Source: Acidobacteriota bacterium
GTDB lineage: Bacteria > Planctomycetota > Phycisphaerae > WQYP01 > JAJZKJ01
Direction of reading: 5' to 3'
Assembly (NCBI GenBank): GCA_021804195.1
Contig: JAJZKJ010000013.1
Coordinates: 1-13,596 of the forward strand
DNA: 13,596 nt
Below the pieces are notes generated by a model. The model ran no database searches. It had not been told where the DNA came from and saw only the letters and a program-made list of their open reading frames with translations. A program made the position numbers and the translations under genes. This document shows, piece by piece, positions 7,019 to 12,992 of the stretch. How positions within the stretch are numbered: the first letter of the stretch is position 1; each line of letters begins with the position of its first letter.

Positions 7019-8434
7019 TCACTCTTCTTTAAGGCCATATTCTTTTATCTTTCGGTACAGCGTGCGCTCGCCAATACCCAGCATCTGGGCCGCCTGCTCG
7101 CGGTTGCCGTTGACCATTTCCAGCGTGCGTTCAATGGCTTGGCGCTCCAGCTCGGCAAGGTTCATGCCCGCCAGGCTGGTGATAGCCGTCGTTTGCGAGC
7201 TTTGGCCCACCGGCACCAGCGCTGTGGAGACGGTTTCGACGGAATAGCGGCCCAGTAAATCGGGCGGTATATCGGCTGCGGTAAGCCTTGGGCCATTGGC
7301 CAACGCCACCATATTTTCGACAACGTTTTCAAGCTGACGCACATTGCCCGGCCAATCATAGGCGATAAGCATGTTGCGGGCGTCGGCATCTATGCCTTCG
7401 ATTTTTTTGTCCATGCGGGCGCTGCTGCGTTCAATGGCATACTGAATTAACGGCGGAATGTCTTCGCGGCGCAGGCGCAGCGGCAGCAGGCGGATGGTGG
7501 CCCCTTTAATTCTAAAATATAAATCATCCCGAAACTCGCGCTCTTTTATCGCGTGCTCCAGGTCTTTGTTGGTGGCCGCCACAAACCGCACATCCACCTG
7601 AATCGGCTCGTTGGAACCTAACCGCGTAATTTGCTGATCCTGCAAAACCCGCAGCAACTTGGCCTGCATGGTCAGAGGCATATCGCCGATTTCATCTAAA
7701 AAAAGCGTGCCGCCGTCGGCATATTCAAAACGGCCCATGCGGTCGCCGCGGGCATCGGTAAACGCGCCGCGAACATGGCCGAAAAGCTCATCCTCCAGCG
7801 TGCTTTCATTCAGGCCGGCGCAGTTGAGCGCTACAAACCGTCCGCCGCTGCGCCGGGAGTTCTGGTGCAGTGCGCGGGCTATAAGCTCTTTGCCGGTGCC
7901 CGATTCGCCCAAAATCAGCACGCTGATGTTGGTTGGCGCTATTTGCCGCACAAGATGAAGCGTGCGCTTCATTGAGTCGCTGTTGCCAATAATGCCCGGC
8001 ATACCGAATTTATGATCCAGCGCCTGCTGCAGGGTGCTGTTCTGCCGGGCCAGACGCACCTTTTCACCGGCGCGGCGCACCTGCGAGCGAATTAAGTCCA
8101 GGTCCAGCGGCTTTTGAATAAAGTCATACGCGCCCTCGCGCATGGCCTCCACCGCTATGGATACGTCGCCATAGGCGGTAACAACAATTACCTCGGTGAG
8201 TGGATGGTTCTGCTTGACGGTTTGCAGCAGTTCAAAGCCGTCGCGCTTGTTGTCCATGCGCAGGTCGGTAATGACAAGGTCGAACTCATCATCTGTCAGG
8301 GCTTTGCGGGCCTCGACGAGGTTATGCGCCTGGCGAACCGAATAACCGATGCGAACAATCGCCTCGCTGATGGCGTCGGCGTGTTCCAGTTCATCATCTA
8401 CAACCAATACTTTCGGAGTTTTATCTTTACTCAT
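7019..8434 (-). CDS. Sigma-54-dependent response regulator, NtrC family
   Basis: A 471-residue transcription activator with three standard modules. Receiver (about 7-122): acidic pocket D13/D14, phospho-acceptor D57 (LVITDLRM), T86 and K108. AAA+ sigma-54 interaction domain (about 148-370): Walker A GESGTGKE (176-183), L1 loop GAFTDA (223-228, where the consensus is GAFTGA) and Walker B GTLFLDEIG. Fis-type helix-turn-helix at about 444-465 (REQAAQMLGIGERTLYRKI). The frame extends 20 codons to 8494, but MSKDKTPKVLVVDDE at 8434 is the family-like start; no clear Shine-Dalgarno precedes it. No histidine kinase gene is visible. It leads the operon with ispF, ruvC and ligA. A sigma-54 promoter for a small RNA lies about 360 bases upstream on the opposite strand and is the obvious candidate target. 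Confidence 0.93.
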   Translation of the reverse strand: MSKDKTPKVLVVDDELEHADAISEAIVRIGYSVRQAHNLVEARKALTDDEFDLVITDLRMDNKRDGFELLQTVKQNHPLTEVIVVTAYGDVSIAVEAMREGAYDFIQKPLDLDLIRSQVRRAGEKVRLARQNSTLQQALDHKFGMPGIIGNSDSMKRTLHLVRQIAPTNISVLILGESGTGKELIARALHQNSRRSGGRFVALNCAGLNESTLEDELFGHVRGAFTDARGDRMGRFEYADGGTLFLDEIGDMPLTMQAKLLRVLQDQQITRLGSNEPIQVDVRFVAATNKDLEHAIKEREFRDDLYFRIKGATIRLLPLRLRREDIPPLIQYAIERSSARMDKKIEGIDADARNMLIAYDWPGNVRQLENVVENMVALANGPRLTAADIPPDLLGRYSVETVSTALVPVGQSSQTTAITSLAGMNLAELERQAIERTLEMVNGNREQAAQMLGIGERTLYRKIKEYGLKEE

Positions 8435-8650
8435 GGCAGCATAACAATAACGGCTGATGCGGTTAGTGGCCAGCCAACCAAGATCATCACGCATGGCGCT
8501 GAGGGCGGCGGCAATGCCGACAGCGGCTATCCTCGAAGGTTACCCTGTGAGTGCCGCAATCGCGGGCACATGACGCCGGCTCTGCCCGCAAATTAACCAA
8601 TGCACTTAGCCACGGGCGATGTTATTGGGCATGGAATTGACGCAGCGGAT
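8435..8650. other. Intergenic region upstream of the NtrC-type regulator
   Basis: These 216 bases hold the regulator's promoter and leader on the minus strand, but I see no convincing -35/-10 pair and no Shine-Dalgarno. Frames here lack start signals and codon coherence. The stretch continues into the enhancer-like repeats at 8651. Confidence 0.4.
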
Positions 8651-8692
8651 TTTGGCGACGGGCCAAATGCACCTAAAATTTGGGCAAAATGC
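8651..8692 (+). promoter_or_regulatory. Paired enhancer-like repeats upstream of a sigma-54 promoter
   Basis: The direct repeat GGGCCAAATGC (8660-8670) and GGGCAAAATGC (8682-8692) matches at 10 of 11 bases, with a 22-base period, about two helical turns. Each overlaps a dyad: TTTGGC-GACGG-GCCAAA (8651-8667) and TTTG-GG-CAAA (8679-8688). The distance to the -24 element is about 100-145 bases, the usual range for NtrC-type enhancer sites. Binding by the adjacent regulator is an inference. Confidence 0.5.
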
Positions 8693-8793
8693 TGGTTTAG
8701 CTTCAATTTGAATCGGTTTTTATCGGCATTGGCGCCGCCTGTGGGCTTACATCGCCCCCCAAGACGCCAAACGGGCCACACAAAAATATCTTC

Positions 8794-8809
8794 TGGCACG
8801 CGGCTTGCA
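8794..8809 (+). promoter_or_regulatory. Sigma-54 (-24/-12) promoter
   Basis: TGGCACG-CGGC-TTGCA matches the sigma-54 consensus TGGCACG-N4-TTGCW at every defined position, with GG at 8795-8796 and GC at 8807-8808 at the required spacing. It points rightward into DNA without a protein gene. Transcription is predicted to start near 8820 (G). It is the only full-consensus site I noticed in the window. Confidence 0.85.
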
Positions 8810-8819
8810 ATATACAAGA

Positions 8820-9003
8820 GCGTAACGGGTTGAAGGCAACCCGCCGGGAGAGCAGAAAAATTTGGTGCATGGTGCAGACCTCTCCTTTTGGATTGTCAGC
8901 TTGGAGGCCTGTACCAGGATAGATCTGCTCCGTGCACACCAATCTCGTTTCCTCCTCCGCCAGGCCGTGTGGAATTACCCTCCTCCACACGGCTTTTTAT
9001 TTT
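8820..9003 (+). ncRNA. Predicted sigma-54-dependent small RNA, about 180 nt
   Basis: Bounded by a consensus sigma-54 promoter and a strong intrinsic terminator, with no good ORF between. Visible structure in order: hairpin CGGGTTG-AAGG-CAACCCG (8826-8843); A/U-rich single strand (AGAAAAATTT); a long stem pairing 8862-8878 with 8924-8942 (17 pairs including one G-U, one T-T mismatch and a two-base bulge). That stem encloses a three-way junction with CCTC/GAGG (8879-8882 with 8904-8907) and CCTG/CAGG (8908-8911 with 8915-8918). A CU-rich linker with CCTCCTCC (8951-8958) follows, then the terminator, whose loop repeats CCTCCTCC. I do not recognise it as 6S, SRP, tmRNA or RNase P RNA. Known sigma-54-controlled small RNAs next to their activators (Qrr1/LuxO, CrcZ/CbrB, GlmY/GlrR) make a trans-acting regulator the leading hypothesis. 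Confidence 0.72.
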
Positions 9004-9004
9004 T
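8964..9004 (+). terminator. Intrinsic terminator of the small RNA
   Basis: Perfect 10-bp stem, GCCGTGTGGA (8964-8973) with TCCACACGGC (8984-8993), a 10-base loop and a T-rich tail (TTTTTATTTTT, 8994-9004). It is directional: the minus strand has no T-tract after the stem. No + strand protein gene precedes it, which is itself evidence for a non-coding transcript. Confidence 0.88.
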
Positions 9005-9018
9005 GCCGGCACGCATCG

Positions 9019-9041
9019 GCCCCGCGATAGTTTCGCGGGGC
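9019..9041 (+). repeat. REP-like palindrome, copy 3
   Basis: Stem arms GCCCCGCGA (9019-9027) and TCGCGGGGC (9033-9041) are perfectly complementary around the loop TAGTT. It differs from the copies at 11184 and 11771 only in loop bases and in lacking the outer A-T pair. It lies between the end of the glycosyltransferase gene and the small-RNA terminator, in the same orientation as the other copies. It has no T-tract. Confidence 0.7.
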
Positions 9042-9083
9042 GTGGCAACATGAACAATTTCACTTATTCGCACACGCAGGCCG

Positions 9084-10214
9084 TCAGGTCGCACGCCCTT
9101 TCCAGGACACTGGCTTGCCCATCACATGACGCAGCAGCGCATACCACTGAATGCTCAGCAACAGTGTTATCCCAAGCGGATGCAGCAGCGCTCCCAACGC
9201 GGACTGGCCAAAACGACGTACGCCAACCCATCGCGGCAGCCACGCCAGCACCACTGCCATCGCCGCGATGGCGCCGGCCCACGGATCGCCCAATGCCACG
9301 CCAATTGGCAGCAACACAAACGGAGCAACCTGCCCCAGCAGCAGAATAACCGTCGCGGGAACAATCAGCCGAGGGGCGGCCATTGCTTCGACCGCATTTT
9401 TTGCCAGGCCCGTAAACACTTCACCCCCCGATAGATACATGCGGCAGGTGACGAGCTGTGAGGCATCAAATACATCTGTCATGACGCCGGCGCGACGAAA
9501 CGCCCTCGGGAGTTTCAGGCCGTCGTGCCGGGAGGCTTTTATCGCCTGATGCCCGCCGGCGGCAAAGTACGCCTGCTTTTTGGCCGCGAAAAGCTGCCCG
9601 CAACCAGCGGCATATGCCGGGCTTACGCTCTGACGCATTTTATGCAGCGGTAGAAAGCCCAACAGCACAAACTGAATCAGCGGAAGCACGAGCTTTTCTA
9701 TCAGCGTAACGGTTTTCTGCCGCGGAAAGCCGCTGATCAGACCGGCAGGCGAAGCCTGCAGAGAGTTCACAATAGAGCCTATCGCCTGCGGCTCAACCCA
9801 TTCATCCGCATCCAGAAACAGCAACACCTCATACGCGGCCAAGCCGGCCAAAACCCAACAGGCATGCTGTTTGCCGCACCAGCCGGGCGGAAGGGCCGGC
9901 GCCGCATGGAGTTTAACGCGGTTATCGCGGGCGACAAATGATTTGACGATGGCGGCTGTGGCATCCGTGGAGTTGTCATCAAGAACAAGCAATTCAAATT
10001 TTGGCCAGTTGCTTTGCAGCACCGATTCAATAACACGGGCGATCACAGCCTCTTCGTTGCGCGCCGGAATGCATACCGAAACCGCTGGGCCATCACCCGC
10101 AGGCACCGGGGCGCCCGGTTGATAAAACAACGGCAAGTTGCGCAGGAACAGCATTGCAGGCACGGCGGCGGCCGCCAATGACAAAGTACTTAGAATAAGC
10201 AACCCAAGAGTCAT
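9084..10214 (-). CDS. Membrane glycosyltransferase family 2 (CrtQ/HpnB-like)
   Basis: A 376-residue protein with an N-terminal membrane helix (about 3-25), a GT-A domain and C-terminal membrane segments (about 283-305, 312-330, 340-362). Catalytic motifs: VSVCIPARNEE (45-55), LDDNSTDAT (78-86), the LPPGWCGKQHACW block (109-120) and the metal-binding LDADEW (134-139). The acceptor motif region reads GGHQAIKASRHDGLKL, where relatives usually have E-D rather than H-D. The LPPGW-GK-ACW block and the ending GKPVSWKGR are typical of glycosyltransferases acting on carotenoids (CrtQ) and hopanoids (HpnB-like). Its start overlaps the acyltransferase stop (ATGA), so the two are translated together. The likely role is to glycosylate a membrane lipid before or after acylation; the substrate is not determined. 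Confidence 0.85.
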   Translation of the reverse strand: MTLGLLILSTLSLAAAAVPAMLFLRNLPLFYQPGAPVPAGDGPAVSVCIPARNEEAVIARVIESVLQSNWPKFELLVLDDNSTDATAAIVKSFVARDNRVKLHAAPALPPGWCGKQHACWVLAGLAAYEVLLFLDADEWVEPQAIGSIVNSLQASPAGLISGFPRQKTVTLIEKLVLPLIQFVLLGFLPLHKMRQSVSPAYAAGCGQLFAAKKQAYFAAGGHQAIKASRHDGLKLPRAFRRAGVMTDVFDASQLVTCRMYLSGGEVFTGLAKNAVEAMAAPRLIVPATVILLLGQVAPFVLLPIGVALGDPWAGAIAAMAVVLAWLPRWVGVRRFGQSALGALLHPLGITLLLSIQWYALLRHVMGKPVSWKGRAT

Positions 10215-11050
10215 GACGGTTTGGCGGCTCCATCATGGTGGGCAGAGGTAAACGTGCGACCGGTAAGGGCGGCGGCTGTGCGCCTGAACACGTCGTACAT
10301 GCCGCCGATTCCCGTGCGACCGCGCAACACCATGCTGAACTCTTCGGCATTGCGGCGCATAGCCGCCTCCGCGAGCGTATTTTGCATGCTTTCCAACTCG
10401 GCGGCCAGGAGCTTGTGCCATTCTTCCACGGGTTGTAGCGGCTGCGTTTGTGTGTGGATGGCTCGCCCAAATGCGGCCAACGCCAGCGGCAGTTTTTGGT
10501 TCCAGTACGGGTACTCAATCGCCAGCGGCACCAGGGTGATCTGGCCAAGCCGGTGCGCCAGATGAGCCAGTCCCGGGCGCAGCGCCAGCGGGCGAACGCG
10601 AACATCGCTAAATGCGCCCTGCGGGGTCATCCAGAGGGTGGCGTTGCTATCGCCAAGTATGTTCTCTGCAATGCGTAAAAACTGCAGGCCAGAGCGCCGC
10701 GAATCCACCTCTATCGGGAAAAAACCGATCTTCTGCAGAAAGCGATATTGCCCGATGCCGACCGCATCAATGGGAGCGTAGTGCCGGCGCGTGGGGTAAA
10801 TTTGCTGCGCTAAAAGCAGGGCAATCATGGGGTCCCACCAGCTCGGGTGGTTAAGATAAATCACGCCAGGGCCGGAAAGCTGCGGTGGCGCTGCTGTTTG
10901 CAAAAGCCGCACAGAGTCAAAATGCCGGGCAATATAGCGACGCGTGTAGCGCCCAAACCAATGCCAAAGCCACGGCGAAATGCGCGGCACCGCAAAGTTT
11001 GGAGTCCCGTTTGACGGGCGAACTGCCGGTAAAGCCGCATTGCCTGCCAT
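10211..11050 (-). CDS. PlsC-type lysophospholipid/glycolipid acyltransferase
   Basis: A 279-residue member of the glycerolphosphate acyltransferase superfamily. The acyl-transfer motif NHPSWWD (the NH-x4-D box, about residues 67-73 from this start) is intact, followed by RRHYAPIDAVG, FFPIEVDS and the PQGAFSD block in the place of the usual EGTRS motif. Members transfer acyl chains to lipid hydroxyls at the inner membrane. I chose the ATG at 11050 because GAGGG lies 4 bases upstream; an ATG at 11098 adds 16 residues but has no Shine-Dalgarno. A minus-strand CATAAT at 11100-11105 would put transcription start close to 11098, also favouring the internal start. The coupled CrtQ-like glycosyltransferase suggests a glycolipid acyl step analogous to CrtO in staphyloxanthin synthesis, an inference. 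Confidence 0.82.
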   Translation of the reverse strand: MAGNAALPAVRPSNGTPNFAVPRISPWLWHWFGRYTRRYIARHFDSVRLLQTAAPPQLSGPGVIYLNHPSWWDPMIALLLAQQIYPTRRHYAPIDAVGIGQYRFLQKIGFFPIEVDSRRSGLQFLRIAENILGDSNATLWMTPQGAFSDVRVRPLALRPGLAHLAHRLGQITLVPLAIEYPYWNQKLPLALAAFGRAIHTQTQPLQPVEEWHKLLAAELESMQNTLAEAAMRRNAEEFSMVLRGRTGIGGMYDVFRRTAAALTGRTFTSAHHDGAAKPS

Positions 11051-11054
11051 AAGG

Positions 11055-11059
11055 CCCTC
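11055..11059 (-). promoter_or_regulatory. Ribosome binding site GAGGG that favours the 11050 start
   Basis: On the minus strand GAGGG-CCTT-ATG precedes the internal start of the acyltransferase. The upstream ATG at 11098 has nothing comparable. Confidence 0.5.
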
Positions 11060-11183
11060 ATTGGCCGTGGGCCAGCCCAGTCGCCGCCCATCAAGCATGG
11101 ATTATGGTAACGCTGCAGGAACTGATAAGCCAACACGATGCAAAAGCCCCCGCAAAATGCCTCATCGTAATGATCCCACCGTC

Positions 11184-11208
11184 AGCCCCGCGATCGCTTC
11201 GCGGGGCT
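11184..11208 (+). repeat. REP-like palindrome, copy 1 (left flank of transposase)
   Basis: Perfect 10-bp arms AGCCCCGCGA (11184-11193) and TCGCGGGGCT (11199-11208) around the loop TCGCT. It lies just outside the 3' end of the broken transposase gene. Only TT follows the right arm, so a terminator role is weak at best. Confidence 0.75.
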
Positions 11209-11221
11209 TTCGTACAGGGTC

Positions 11222-11739
11222 TCAGGTTCGATGCCGGGGCTGGGGCATTCGCAGCGGCGAAGCCATGCCCTCGCGCCAGAAAAGAGCGTGATGACTGACA
11301 AGATAGTTGTCTAACAGTTGCCTTAAATGATCGGCCGATCGTACGCGAGTCGCCGAGTAACCACGCGAAAAACGGGGCCGACCGGTTTGACCATCGCGAT
11401 CGCCAAGACGCAAGCTCATTTTTCGTTTGAGTATGGCAACAACTTTGGCAACCTCCATGCGGTAGACCAACTTACCACGGCATGCAGATGCGAGGCGTCA
11501 GTTCCAATCGCATGCAGTCGCCAATTGTTCAATCCGCAGATTTCTTTGCCGGCAAGCAGTAAATCCGTTTGCAGCAATTCGGTGAACTCATAAGGCTGAT
11601 GATGTGTGAGAACCCGGCGGTAACGTCCCAATGCCGTATTCGGGGCAAATATGCCAGGCTCGCCCCGACGCACATAACCGCGCGGATGATCGGCATTCCA
11701 CGAGCCATAGGCGTGAAATACAAAATGATACACCGGCAT
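11222..11739 (-). pseudogene. Frameshifted HUH/Y1 transposase (REP-associated, RAYT type)
   Basis: The first frame (11739 to 11416) gives MPVYHFVFHAYGSWNADHPR..., WRLHAIGTDASHLHAVVSW. The HUH motif is H84-L-H86, the metal site of Y1 transposases (IS200/RAYT). The frame ends early as LPKLLPYSNEK. The other frame, from about 11458 to 11222, continues with family-like sequence: EVAKVVAILKRKMSLRL, FSRGYSATRV, then HLRQLLDNYLVSHHALFW, holding a candidate catalytic Tyr (NYL). Joining at TGG-(G)AG near 11455 restores a 172-residue protein, so a single G lost from a short G run explains the break. GGGGAG upstream of 11739 is a plausible Shine-Dalgarno. It is flanked by two copies of one palindrome, as expected for a RAYT with its REP elements. 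A sequencing error is the main alternative to a true pseudogene. Confidence 0.8.
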
Positions 11740-11770
11740 ATGAATCGCTCCCCATCATCCTTAATTTTTT

Positions 11771-11795
11771 AGCCCCGCGATCGTTTCGCGGGGCT
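11771..11795 (+). repeat. REP-like palindrome, copy 2 (right flank of transposase)
   Basis: Arms AGCCCCGCGA (11771-11780) and TCGCGGGGCT (11786-11795) around TCGTT differ from copy 1 by one loop base. It lies upstream of the transposase start and just beyond the end of the hydrolase gene. The T6 run precedes it on the + strand rather than following it, so it is not an intrinsic terminator for either neighbour. Confidence 0.75.
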
Positions 11796-11800
11796 TGGCG

Positions 11801-12778
11801 CTACGGATGCGTTATCAGCTTCGCATGCAAAGATTGCCCTACCCCCGTCGTATTGCCCGGTGCGTTAATTTGATGGAGATACGCTTTTAGAGCCTGCCAC
11901 CCAGCCGCCCGCGCGGGGCACTTCCAACTCATAAACCCGTGGCCAACTCCCGGCACCACCACCACTTTTACGGGCACCGACGCCTTTTTGAGCGCAGCGG
12001 CCATGGCATATGTCTGCGCCGGTGGCACAAGGCGGTCGCCGGATCCCAGCAGCAACAGCGTCGGCACTGCGTCCGGTGCATACAACAGCGGAGCCGCGGT
12101 TTTTAAGCCGCTGTGCGGATGCTTTCGCAACCATGGATCAGCATACGCGGCAATGGTTCGATACACCCAGGATTTTTTGGGCAGCGACGTGAAGTATGAG
12201 GCGTATGTCGGAGTATAAAAACCCACGGCTGCAGCCACATGCAAGCCAACGGCCTGATAATGCACCGCCGGAAATCGCCCGGCCTTAATGGTATAAGCCG
12301 CCATCAGCGACAGATGCGCCCCGGCAGACAAGCCCACCAGTACCATTTTCGATTTATTAATACGATAGCGAGCGGCATGCAGCGTAAGCCACGCGAGAGC
12401 ATCTTTTACATCTTCCAGATCATTGGGAAACACACCGCCCTGCTTGACCAGCCGATAGTTGATATTAAACACCACCCAGCCACGCGCAGCCAGATGCGGA
12501 GCCAGAAAAGTCACCGCGCCGTCGTGGTTGCTGCCGGCGCTCCAGCCGCCGCCATGAATTAAAACAACCGCCGGCCGAAGACCCGACGATTTGGGCAAAT
12601 ATAAATCGCCGCTTTGCGCCAGGTTTACTGGTTGAAGGTACGGCACATCGCGTTTAACGATATAACACTGCGTGCCTGCCGCACTTACAGGTCCCGCAAT
12701 TCCCAGCACCAGGCACACCAACGACGCCAGGCACAAACGCATAATGTTGGTAGCAGCGCATGCAGTGTTCATGTGCAT
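11801..12778 (-). CDS. Secreted alpha/beta-hydrolase, HSL/BD-FAE-like carboxylesterase
   Basis: A 325-residue protein with a signal peptide (core RLCLASLVCLVLGIAG, cleavage probably after VSA, about residue 33). The hydrolase domain has the oxyanion motif HGGGW (75-79), nucleophile S151 in GLSAGAH, D248 in GSGDRLVPP and H280 in GVGHGF, a complete Ser-Asp-His triad. FNINYRL and FPNDLEDVKDALAWL are typical of the HSL/BD-FAE group, which cleaves ester bonds such as acetyl or feruloyl groups on plant polysaccharides; the true substrate is unknown. The frame runs up to 13069, but that would cross the terminator at 12957-12992. I place the start at 12778; ATGs at 12772 and 12742 are alternatives, the last giving a compact signal peptide. 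None has a good ribosome site. Confidence 0.87.
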   Translation of the reverse strand: MHMNTACAATNIMRLCLASLVCLVLGIAGPVSAAGTQCYIVKRDVPYLQPVNLAQSGDLYLPKSSGLRPAVVLIHGGGWSAGSNHDGAVTFLAPHLAARGWVVFNINYRLVKQGGVFPNDLEDVKDALAWLTLHAARYRINKSKMVLVGLSAGAHLSLMAAYTIKAGRFPAVHYQAVGLHVAAAVGFYTPTYASYFTSLPKKSWVYRTIAAYADPWLRKHPHSGLKTAAPLLYAPDAVPTLLLLGSGDRLVPPAQTYAMAAALKKASVPVKVVVVPGVGHGFMSWKCPARAAGWQALKAYLHQINAPGNTTGVGQSLHAKLITHP

Positions 12779-12956
12779 CACACTACAACTCGCCGAAGTG
12801 GTTTGCAAACCGGAACACGCATCAGCTTGTATTGATGTTTCATCTTTTCCGCGAGCCAGGGACGCCGGCAAACGCGCGCCGGGGTGAACGGCGTTGCGGG
12901 GCGGTGATAGGCAGAGCCAGAGCGTGTGGCGCGAGAGCGAGGAGAGCTTTAGGTGC
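12779..12956. other. Upstream region of the hydrolase gene
   Basis: These 178 bases lie between the 16S terminator and the hydrolase start. They must hold the hydrolase promoter, but I could not identify convincing -35/-10 elements. No RNA gene or repeat was seen. Confidence 0.35.
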
Positions 12957-12992
12957 AAAAAAAGAACCGGCCAGTCTCGTGAGAGACCGGCC
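12957..12992 (-). terminator. Intrinsic terminator behind the 16S rRNA gene
   Basis: On the minus strand the stem GGCCGGTCTC / GAGACTGGCC (12992-12983 with 12978-12969, one G-U pair) has a four-base loop and is followed by T-rich sequence including T7 (12963-12957). On the + strand the same stem is followed by GGCCTTTTAATTAA, so it may work both ways. It closes the 16S transcript before the hydrolase gene. Confidence 0.8.

Noticed and set aside
8869..8922. A 17-codon ATG frame inside the predicted small RNA
   Set aside because: The only Shine-Dalgarno-like bases (GGGAG near 8846) are about 18 bases away and the start lies inside a stable stem. A dual-function RNA is possible but unsupported.
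8593..8990. Short frames on both strands over the promoter and small-RNA region
   Set aside because: They lack ribosome sites, contain the promoter or terminator signals and show no recognisable protein features.
8820..9003. Identity as 6S, SRP (4.5S), tmRNA or RNase P RNA
   Set aside because: No SRP GGAAGG-AGCAGCC apical motif, no tmRNA T-arm or CCA-type end, no RNase P conserved cores, and the 6S-like open bubble is replaced by a three-way junction. Sigma-54 control would also be unusual for these.
11416..11475. Programmed frameshifting in the transposase
   Set aside because: No slippery heptamer or following structure is evident near TGGAGG, and Y1 transposases are not known to need it.
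11184..11795. The flanking palindromes as simple intrinsic terminators
   Set aside because: Copy 2 has its T run on the wrong side, copy 3 has none and copy 1 only two T after the stem; near-identity of three copies favours a repeat family.
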